A stretch of DNA of 9,200 nt from JAPLLS01 sp041309145 (GTDB lineage: Bacteria; Omnitrophota; Gorgyraeia; Gygaellales; Profunditerraquicolaceae): positions 1-9,200 of the forward strand of contig JBFZAG010000055.1 of the NCBI GenBank assembly GCA_041309145.1, read 5' to 3'. Of the stretch, positions 1 through 7,800 are shown in pieces (positions within the stretch are counted from its first letter, which is position 1; each line of letters starts with the position of its first letter). The notes under the pieces were generated by a model that ran no database searches, had not been told where the DNA came from, and saw nothing but the letters and a program-made list of their open reading frames with translations. A program made the translations under genes and the position numbers.

Positions 1-327
1 AGGCTGAGGTTCGCGGGCAGAGGAGAAGAGTTCCATTTTATCAAGTCAGTCAGCTTTATCATTCCCACCGCGCATGTCGCCACCAATCCGGAAGAGTTCG
101 CCTCGATCCTGGAAAAGATAACCATGAATTCGATATATTTCCACGTTTTTGAGGCCCGTCTCCGCCTGGAGCGGCCGACCAACGACTTCTCGAACTGGAT
201 CGAAGACGCCTTAGGCTGTAAAGAAGTGGCGGACGAGATCGCGGGTCTTGACCCTTACACCTACACCATGGAAGAATTGCGCAAAAAGATCATTTTAATA
301 ATCAGGGCGGGATATGGCAAATCTTAA
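1..327 (+). CDS. DUF5752 family protein, 3' part (5' end outside window)
   Basis: The frame is open from the first base to TAA at 325-327, giving 108 codons of the C-terminal part of a protein. The visible sequence has the pattern I associate with DUF5752: IIPTAHVATNPEEFASIL, then IYFHVFEARLRL, NDFSNWIEDALG and LDPYTYTMEELR. These segments are rich in aromatic, acidic and Arg residues in a predicted helical, soluble protein. No signal peptide or membrane span is visible. The in-frame ATG at 124 is internal, because the conserved segment before it (residues about 12-40) is clearly coding, so the true start lies upstream of the window. The stop overlaps the next gene by 14 bases, which implies one transcript and probable translational coupling. 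The biochemical function of DUF5752 is unknown to me. Its position beside a TreT-like glycosyltransferase suggests a role in trehalose, glycogen or compatible-solute metabolism, but that is inference. Family assignment is from recalled motifs only. Confidence 0.75.
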   Translation, partial: RLRFAGRGEEFHFIKSVSFIIPTAHVATNPEEFASILEKITMNSIYFHVFEARLRLERPTNDFSNWIEDALGCKEVADEIAGLDPYTYTMEELRKKIILIIRAGYGKS

Positions 328-1528
328 CAAGTATATACCCATAGTAGGCCAGCCGATAATCGACGATCTGAAGCTGATCGCGGAAAAACTTCGGGGCAAA
401 GTCGTCCAGAACATCAATTCCACCGCTGTCGGAGGCGGAGTCGCCGAGATCTTAAGCCGGATGGTCCCTTTCCTCCAGGAGCTGGGCATCGACGCCCGCT
501 GGGATGTGATCAAGGGGGGGGAGAAGTTCTTCGCGGTGACGAAAAAATTCCATAACGCTTTGCACGGAAGATCCGAGAATATCAGCAAAGACGACCTGGA
601 TATCTTTATGCAGACCAGCCAAAGCAATATGGAGGAGCTGAATATCTGCGGAGACATCGTTTTCGTCCACGACCCCCAGCCTATTGTCCTGGTCAGCAGA
701 AAATCAACCAACAAATGGATCTGGCGCTGCCACGTGGATGTTTCCGAGCCCCGGGAAAGGGTCTGGGATTTCTTGATGCAATTCATCCCGCGCTACGACG
801 CCGCGGTTTTTTCCGCTCCGTCTTTCTCCCGGCCTTTGCCGATCCGCCAATTCCTGATTTCTCCGTCGATCGACCCCTTGAGCGATAAGAACAAAGAACT
901 GCCTCCGGAAACCGTTGATGCGGTGCTGAAAAAATACGGGGTTTCTAGGGACAAGCCGATCATCACCCAGATATCCCGCTTTGACCGGCTCAAGGACCCG
1001 GTGGGAGTGATCGAGGTTTACAAAAGGGTGAAAAAATACGTCGACTGCCGGCTTATCCTGGCCGGAGGGACCGCTTCCGACGATCCGGAAGGGATCCAGG
1101 TTCTCGAGGAAGTGCGGGAGCGCGCGGGCAAGGATAAGGATATCCATATCCTGCTTCTTCCCCAAAACGATATCGAGGTGAACGCCTTGCAGCGAGGATC
1201 GGACGTGATCCTCCAGAAATCCCTGCGCGAAGGATTCGGCCTGACTGTTTCCGAAGCGCTCTGGAAAGCCAAGCCAACCGTTGCCTCTAACGTGGGAGGG
1301 ATCCCCCTGCAGATCAAGCACAAATATTCCGGACTCTTATGCCGCTCGATCGACGGCGCGGCGTTTGCCGTCAAACAATTACTGAATAATCCGGAATACG
1401 CCAAAAAATTAGGGGAGAACGGCAAAGAACACATCCGCAACAATTTCCTGCTTACCCGCCACCTTAAAGACTACATGCTTTTGTTCCTCTCGCTATACCA
1501 CCCCGAAGACGTGGTTTATTTGAGGTAG
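314..1528 (+). CDS. treT: GT4 glycosyltransferase, trehalose synthase TreT-like
   Basis: This is a 404-residue soluble GT-B fold glycosyltransferase. TreT enzymes make trehalose from NDP-glucose and glucose in one reversible cytoplasmic step. The N-terminal acceptor domain carries the signature NSTAVGGGVAEIL (about 35-47), followed by ARWDVIKGGEKFFAVTKKFHN (about 61-80, quoted loosely), VHDPQP (118-123) and WRCHVD (137-142), all typical of TreT. The C-terminal nucleotide-binding domain has QISRFDRLKDP (219-229), LILAGG (247-252) and the retaining GT4 EX7E motif, E306 and E314 in EGFGLTVSE, followed by VGGIPLQI. The length of about 400 residues fits the family. ATG at 314 is the chosen start. 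It lies inside the end of the DUF5752 gene (14-base overlap) and has a G-rich AGGGCGGG stretch just upstream as a poor ribosome site. TreT homologues exist in which the acceptor is unproven, so a different disaccharide product is possible. The GT4 family call is near certain, the trehalose activity less so. Confidence 0.8.
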   Translation: MANLNKYIPIVGQPIIDDLKLIAEKLRGKVVQNINSTAVGGGVAEILSRMVPFLQELGIDARWDVIKGGEKFFAVTKKFHNALHGRSENISKDDLDIFMQTSQSNMEELNICGDIVFVHDPQPIVLVSRKSTNKWIWRCHVDVSEPRERVWDFLMQFIPRYDAAVFSAPSFSRPLPIRQFLISPSIDPLSDKNKELPPETVDAVLKKYGVSRDKPIITQISRFDRLKDPVGVIEVYKRVKKYVDCRLILAGGTASDDPEGIQVLEEVRERAGKDKDIHILLLPQNDIEVNALQRGSDVILQKSLREGFGLTVSEALWKAKPTVASNVGGIPLQIKHKYSGLLCRSIDGAAFAVKQLLNNPEYAKKLGENGKEHIRNNFLLTRHLKDYMLLFLSLYHPEDVVYLR

Positions 1529-1545
1529 AGGCTGTGACCCTGCCT
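1523..1545 (+). terminator. Possible terminator hairpin after the glycosyltransferase gene
   Basis: AGGTAG(A)GG at 1523-1531 can pair with CCCTGCCT at 1538-1545 around a six-base loop CTGTGA. This gives about eight pairs with one G-U pair and one bulged A. The stop codon of the glycosyltransferase lies in the left arm. The sequence that follows (GAGTTTGCATGTTTTG) is only moderately T-rich, so an intrinsic terminator is uncertain. A smaller hairpin, GTTTT-GTA-AAAAC, follows at 1556-1568. Confidence 0.25.
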
Positions 1546-1577
1546 GAGTTTGCATGTTTTGTAAAAACCTCATCCAA

Positions 1578-1589
1578 GAAAGCGCTTTC
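1578..1589. promoter_or_regulatory. Perfect 12-bp palindrome, LacI/cre-type operator candidate
   Basis: GAAAGCGCTTTC at 1578-1589 is a perfect inverted repeat with a central CG, the form typical of LacI/GalR/CcpA-family operators (cre-like TGNAANCGNTNNCA). With its flanks it reads AGAAAGCGCTTTCA, one base from an ideal symmetric site. It is centred about 60 bp upstream of the transcription start predicted from the promoter at 1609-1637. A second, 10-bp palindrome, AAGCATGCTT, follows at 1593-1602, immediately before the -35 box. No regulator gene is present in the window, so the binding factor is unknown. Confidence 0.3.
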
Positions 1590-1608
1590 AAAAAGCATGC
1601 TTAACCCT

Positions 1609-1637
1609 TTGAAAATAGAAGTGTTATCAAGTATACT
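1609..1637 (+). promoter_or_regulatory. Sigma70-type promoter for the giant gene
   Basis: TTGAAA (1609-1614) and TATACT (1632-1637) are separated by exactly 17 bp and each differs from the sigma70 consensus at one position. The predicted start of transcription is near 1644, leaving a leader of about 100 nt before the ATG at 1747. The site lies in the only non-coding stretch of the window and points at the giant reading frame, giving it transcription independent of the DUF5752-glycosyltransferase pair. Confidence 0.6.
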
Positions 1638-1644
1638 TTATATA

Positions 1645-1720
1645 TAGAGTAAAATAAGCCAGTTGAGTAAGGCCACGGAGCTTAATAAGCATATTATTAG
1701 GAACGGGGATTTTTTTTACC
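1645..1720 (+). promoter_or_regulatory. Structured 5' leader, degenerate c-di-GMP-I (GEMM)-like element
   Basis: The leader beginning at the predicted transcription start contains AGTAAGGCCACGGAGCTTAA (1665-1684) and, after a short stem, AGGAACGGGGAT (1699-1710), eight T and ACC. This order resembles the 3' half of the GEMM/c-di-GMP-I aptamer (GCAAAGCC-ACGG-GC-CUAA ... AGGUAGC-GGGGUU-ACC, as I recall it). The 5' half (GAGTAAAAT around 1647-1655, where GGGCAAACC is expected) matches poorly. Small hairpins can be drawn at GCTT/AAGC (1680-1690) and, as an alternative, TAATA/TATTA (1683-1696). It may be a diverged riboswitch, another structured leader, or chance similarity. The start codon follows 26 bases later with no clear Shine-Dalgarno sequence, which would fit control at the leader. 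Confidence 0.3.
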
Positions 1721-1746
1721 TGCTAAAGCAAAACTTTATAAAAGTC

Positions 1747-1812
1747 ATGTTCAGAAAAATCATATCCTATTTACTGATAATCGTTTTTGCCAGCCAGCAG
1801 GCGGGATTCAGC
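1747..1812 (+). other. Sec signal peptide of the giant protein
   Basis: Residues 1-22 are a short basic n-region (MFRK), a hydrophobic core (IISYLLIIVFA) and a polar c-region ending GFS before Q23. This is a standard signal peptidase I layout with small residues at -3 (Gly20) and -1 (Ser22). There is no lipobox cysteine. It predicts export across the inner membrane, or anchoring if uncleaved. Confidence 0.75.
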
Positions 1813-4800
1813 CAGACTTTGCCTGCCGGCCAGATGGTCGTTCTGCCTTCGTTGATCTATACCTTCAAGCCCGCGCATCTGCGCTATATAGGATTTTCCC
1901 CGGATTTCCGGAAAGTAAAAATTCTACTGGATAAAGGCAATCAACCCGCGCAATCTTCGTTACCCGCAACCGCCAAAGACCTTTTAAAATACGTAAATAT
2001 AGGGTTAAGCCTTCCCAATTCCAGCTTCTGGGTGAATCTCCGGCCGGAAAACAGCCAGGAGATGATCGACGCCAACCTGGAGAGGACGGATATCGGAAAG
2101 GTATTTCTTGAGGCGGATGTGCAATTAAAGAAAGACCTGGCCAAATTCACTTCTCCTAATATCCAGGAAGGCCGGGAATACTGGGATCAGCTTTACCGCA
2201 AAGCAGAGGAATTGTTCAACTCCCAGAATATCTCGATCCCCACTCTTACCCGCCCCTGGATCGTTCCGGGCGAGATCATCATCAGAAATACCGGAGCAAG
2301 CGTCTATATTTATAAAGCGACTTTGAACGTCATGCTTGACGCGGATTATTCGAAGGCTAAAGGGAAAAACGGATCGCAAACCGATGATCCGCGGTTGAAA
2401 GAGCTCAACGAATATTCCAGCCAGCTGATCAAAAAGATCATCCTCCCGAAACTGGTCATGGAAGTAAATTTCTCCCAAAGATACGCCGGATTAAGGCAGG
2501 TTTATTATTCGCTGATTCTGGCCCAGTTCCTGAAGTTTAAAACAAAAAGCAATAAGGCGGAAATTGCCGGGATCGGTTTGCGGGAGCAGATCGACAACTT
2601 TGATCTGCGGGGAGTTTTGTCGCCCAAGCCATGGTCCAAAGAAACATATTGGAAACAATACAAAGATTCTTTTGATAAGGGCGAATATAAGCTGAATGAG
2701 ACCGCGCCATCGCTCTTGGGGATGAGCGTCAGGACCTATTTCAGCGGAGGGATCAACCTCGGGCTGTCCGAGCAGCAGATCGCTCAGGCCGGCGCAGGGA
2801 ATATCTTATCTGCCTTGTTTTCATTCTTAGGCCAAGCTTCCAACGAGTTTTTCATATTCCAAACCAAAAACACGGAGTTGCTGCAAACCGACAGATCAAC
2901 TTTCAGCGATCCGGACGCCGCGGGAATAGAAGTTGTGGCTAAAGGGGCTGAGATCGCCCCAATTGTTGTCGCTAAAACACCCGGGATCGCCCCAGTTGCC
3001 GATACGCAGAAAAAAGACGGCGGAAAACTGCAACCGGCAATCAATCTTCGGGATTTGTCCGGGATAGACGTTGAGGAACTGGTAAATTTTCACAACCAAT
3101 TCGAGCAGCTGGTCAAAGAGAACAAGATCGGCCAGGAAACCCCTGAAGGCTACCGGGTATCCTTGAGAGAACTGATCCGGGTAGCGGAATTTATCAAACA
3201 GCACAAGGACCTCAATCCCAACCTGGCTTTGGCCTGGGCGTTAAGAGAGATCTATTTTAACCGTCTGCAGAGCGATAACGACAGAGACCAGGTCAAACAG
3301 TTGATCTCTTCTTTAAAGACATTAAAAAATATCGATCTTGAGCCGGTATTCGGAGAACAGACAACGGACGAATTAGAAACGCTTATCCAGCAATACGGTT
3401 ATCTTGGCGCCTACATAATGTACCACCTGCAAGGAGATATTCCGCAGAATGTCCGCAGCGTGATCGAACGGGCGATCAAGGAAAGCGCGGGCGATGAAAA
3501 GGTTTTAGTTAATATTCTGCCTTTGTTGCCTGCGGAACTGGCTTCGGATGTGCTGGATCAGATGGAGAAGACCGAAGAAGTTATTGAAGCTTACGGTGAG
3601 GTTGGCACAAGGCTAGAGTCGGAAAACCTCAAAATAAAGCATGTAAGGGTATTATTGGCTGAATTGAGAGAGAAGCCTAAAGTGTTAAGCAGCAATATTA
3701 ATGAAATAATCGCCAGACTAGCCGCAGAAGGATTAGGCCGGATCGGTCCAGCGCTCAAAGACGAAAAGTTAAAGGTTGAGATCATAAAGAGATTGTTAGA
3801 GATACCGAAGGACAGCGAATATTATGTCCGTGAAGCAACAGCGCTAGCGATAGACCAAATATATCCGACGCTTAAAGATGATAAGCTGGGAAACCAGATC
3901 GCAGAGGGATTATTGGTATTGTTGTCAGGCGGGGCCAGGGATGTTACTATCGCCGCCGCAAAAGTTTTAACCCTTATTCCAATTCTTAAAGATAAAAAAT
4001 TGCAAGTCAGGGTCCTGAACGGATTGTTAAGTTTGTTTATGAATAGCGATGATGAAATAAGTGACGCCGTCGCAGGAGCATTCAACGAGATCGCTCAAAA
4101 GACCGAGGATGATCAGCTGCTGGCTGAGATCGCGGATAGATTGTTAAAGTTGTTTAAAGAAAACGGCTGGGATGCCGGCCGCAGCGCCGCCGTAGAAGCA
4201 TTCGGCCGGATCTGGCCAAAGCTTAAAGATGAAAAGCTGCAAGCCGAAATAGTTTATAGATTGTTCAAGCTGTCGGAGGACAGTAATGAAGATGTCCGCA
4301 AAGCGGCCGTCAGAGCATTAAGCTTGATCTGGTCAATGCTTAAAGACGATAAACCGCAGATTGATATCGCCGCTAAATTTTTTAAGTTTCTTAATGAGGA
4401 TGAAAGTGACGTTGTCCGCTCCGCATCCGGAGAAGCGCTAGGTCGGATCTGGCCGGAGCTTAAAGACGAACAAATGCAGAGGAAGGCCGCGAATAGCTTG
4501 TTAAAGTTATTGAATGATGAAAAGTTTGTTATTTTTCGCTCCGCTGCGCAAGCATTAAGCCAGATCTATCCTGCGCTTAAAGACGAAAATTTGCGGGATG
4601 ATATCGCGGATAGATTGACAGAGATATCGAGTAATGATAAAGAGTATGTCGCTATCTATCGTCTCGTCGCCGCAGAATCATTGGTGCAGATACAAGCGAA
4701 GTTTAAAGATAACAGATCGCTGGCCAAGACCGTGGATGTATTATTAGGGTTATTAAAGAACAGCGATGGGGAAATCATTGATTCCGCTGCGAAGACTTTA

Positions 4801-7800
4801 GGTCGGCTTGCACTAAAGCTGGAAGATGAACAAGTGCAAGTTAAGATCCTAGACGGATTGCTGGATTCGATCAAGGTTAAGAAATACCGTTTTGCGATTG
4901 TAGAATTGTTAGTGCCTCTCGGTTTAGCGCTTCAGGATGATAACTCAAAAGCTAAGATCGCGGATAAGTTTCTGGAGATGTTGAAGAGTGGTGGAAAGTT
5001 AACCGGTGAATTAGCCCAAGGTTCATTAGGCCAGCTTTTGCCTGCGTTTAAAGACGAAAAGTTGCTGGGTAAGATCGCAGATAGATTGTTGGAGTTTTCG
5101 AATTATATGGATAAGGAAAATTATAATGTCTGTAATTCCGCTGCAAAAGCGTTAGGCTATCTCGGACCAACGCTGAAAGACGATAAATTCAAGGCCAGGG
5201 CCGGAGATAGATTATTAGGGTTATTTAAGAATATCGATAAGGAGCGCCGTAACATTGCCAGTCAGTCATACGCTCAACTTCACCAGCCAGTAATAAATGA
5301 TAATCAAGGCTTGCTTGAGCGAGCCTACATTCAGAACCACGCTAAGTACATCTCTACCCATAGCACTAATCTTAAAGAAATCAGCGTTTCACCCTATGAG
5401 CTAAAAGAAAACAACGAGTACTTGGAAGGGATAGTTAAAGGCCAGGTAGTGGTGAGGCAGAAGATCTTCGCTAAATCCCAGCGCAGCCAGGCTCCGCCCG
5501 AGGATGCCGAGTCATCCAATATGGTTTTAAACCTGGACACCGCGCGAGATCTGATCGACCTGTTGTTCTTCACCACTCAGACTAAATTACAGCCGGTATT
5601 TTTGATGGGCCCCACCGGAACCGGCAAGACTTCCAAGCTTCGGTATTTATCCCACCTGGTAGGCAAACCCTTCCATCGGGTGCAGATCAATGCCCAGACC
5701 GATGAACTGGATTTAATAGGCCACTTCATGCCCAAAGGGATGAGCATCAGCTTTATCGAAGCCGCGGGGTTAGTGGATGAGCACCTTAAGGCAAATCAAT
5801 TGGGCAAGCTGCAGTACGCCGTATCCATCCTGATGCCTGCCCAGTACCAATCCGTCCAGGATAAAGCTGAATTCGTGAAACGACAGATCGAGTCGGCATT
5901 ATATCTTAAAGGCACCCCTGAAGCCGAGACCTTTATCCGCTCCTTAGGCCATATATTGTTACACGGGACCAGCGGAGTGGAGCTGGAGTTCAAGGAAGCC
6001 CAATTCTTAAAATCGCTCAAAGCCGGAGACTGGATCTTATTAGACGAGATCAACCTGGCCAGGGAAGAATCATTAGGGATCTTATACGGATTACTGACCA
6101 AGGGCTATATCGATGTCAACGGAGAGAGGATCAACTTAAAGCAGAACAACGGGATGCTCTTCGCCGCAGGCAACCCCTGGTCAGACGCCAGACGCCAGCT
6201 TTTTAGCGAAGCCTTTGAGAACCGGTTCCAGCTGTTCTACATGCCCCAGATCAAGCCATCGCAAATGGCCCAGATCTTGTTCGAAAAGTACCGGATAGAC
6301 CAGTTAACTTTAGCGGATATCCAGGGATTGGTAGAGCTGAACAATCACCTGGACATCCAGATGAAAGCCTATTATTTTGAAGGATTCGAGAACGAACAGC
6401 CGTATCCGTTCACGATCAGGAACCTGGAGCACATCTTACAAAACACCCAGCTAAGACTTAAAAGCCAAGGCAATACCCTGACTCCCAGCCAGGCCATGCT
6501 TAAGGAAGCTTATATCGAGTATAAGGATATCTTAGGCCGAAGCGAAGTAAACCTTCCTAAACTCCTCACCGAGATGGAAAAGTCATTCAAAGATAAGGTC
6601 GGAGACCAGGTAATTGACCTGGGCTATGAGGAAGGAGACTCCAGCTTTGACGGTATAGCTTTAGCTGCTCCGGAGCAGGAAGTATCCTTGACTGACAAGA
6701 AAAGATTGACCACTGATGACGTGAACCTGGTTTTGACTAAATCAACTAAAGAGGCGATGAAAGCGATCCTCTACGGGTTCAGGAACCGCAGACGGCCAAT
6801 AATGCTGTTGGGCCAGACCGCGGGAGGAAAGACTGATACCATCGCCAATACCGCCCGGATCCTGGGCTGGAAGTACCACTCTGAGAACTTGAGGGACACC
6901 ACTTTATCCAGTTTGATCGGCAATTACAGCCGGGCTCCCAAGACCGGGATCTTAGAGTTCCATGACGGGATCCTGATCGAAGCGATGAAAAACGGATATT
7001 GCCTGGTCCTGGAAGAGATCAACTTCATGGACACCGGATTACTGGAAGTGATCTCAGAATGGGTGGATGAAGGATACTTCACCAACCCCAAGAACCACGA
7101 AAAAGTCAAAGTCCACCCTGACTTCAGGCTGTTCGCGACCTTGAACCCCATCCAGGGCACGACCAGGTTATCCTCAGGAAGGAACGAACTACCCGCTCCG
7201 TTCATTAACCGCTTCAAGCTGGTCTGGGTCAAAGAAAAGACCAGAGCAGAACAGATCCAGATATTCCAGGAGATCCTGAAAAAATCCAATATCGACAGCT
7301 CATTCAGCGAAGAAGTGGTAAACTTCCACAACCAGTTCGAGCAGCTGGTCAAAGATAACAAGATCGGCCAGGAAACCCCGGAAGGGTACAGAGTATCCTT
7401 GAGAGAACTGATCAGGGTCGCGGAATTCATCAAACAGCACAAACAACTCGGCCCAAAACATAGCCTGGCCTGGGCGTTGAGGGAGATCTATTATAACCGA
7501 CTGCAGAGTGATAATGACCGAGACCAGGTCAAACAGCTGATCACTTCCTTAAAGTCATTACAGAATAACAATCTTGACCCGATATTCGGGGAACAGACAG
7601 CGGATGAGCTGGAAACGCTGATCAAGGAGCATGGTTATGCCGGCGCGTATCTTTTGTATCATACAAAAGGCGAGCTCCTGCCGGAGGAAACTAAAGAATT
7701 CATCTCGCGGATAGTCAAGCAGTTTGATGAAAACGCCGTTGACACTAAGCAGATCCCTTTCGAATTACTCACCGCGTTTCCCGCTGACCTCGCCGTGGAC

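Noticed and set aside
124..327. A separate 67-residue gene starting at ATG 124
   Set aside because: The same frame is open to base 1, and the preceding codons fit the DUF5752 pattern, so this is the tail of a longer gene.
295..1443. Several open frames on the - strand, such as 295-786, 704-1321 and 1018-1443
   Set aside because: They lie antisense to the well-supported glycosyltransferase gene, have no recognisable family motifs, and carry the biased low-complexity translations expected of shadow frames.
1710..1717. Run of eight T as an intrinsic terminator within the leader
   Set aside because: No stable G/C-rich stem ends directly before it; the preceding GGGG has no adjacent C-rich partner. 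A conditional role in a leader structure remains possible.
1663..1746. In-frame TTG at 1663 as the start of the giant protein
   Set aside because: It would place 28 polar and mixed residues before a well-formed signal peptide and would translate the structured-looking leader. ATG 1747 explains the sequence better, although the lack of a clear ribosome site leaves some doubt.
3586..5325. CRISPR array or non-coding satellite repeat
   Set aside because: The 114-126-bp periodicity is codon-phased, imperfect, and explained by HEAT-like protein units. There are no short identical direct repeats with unique spacers.
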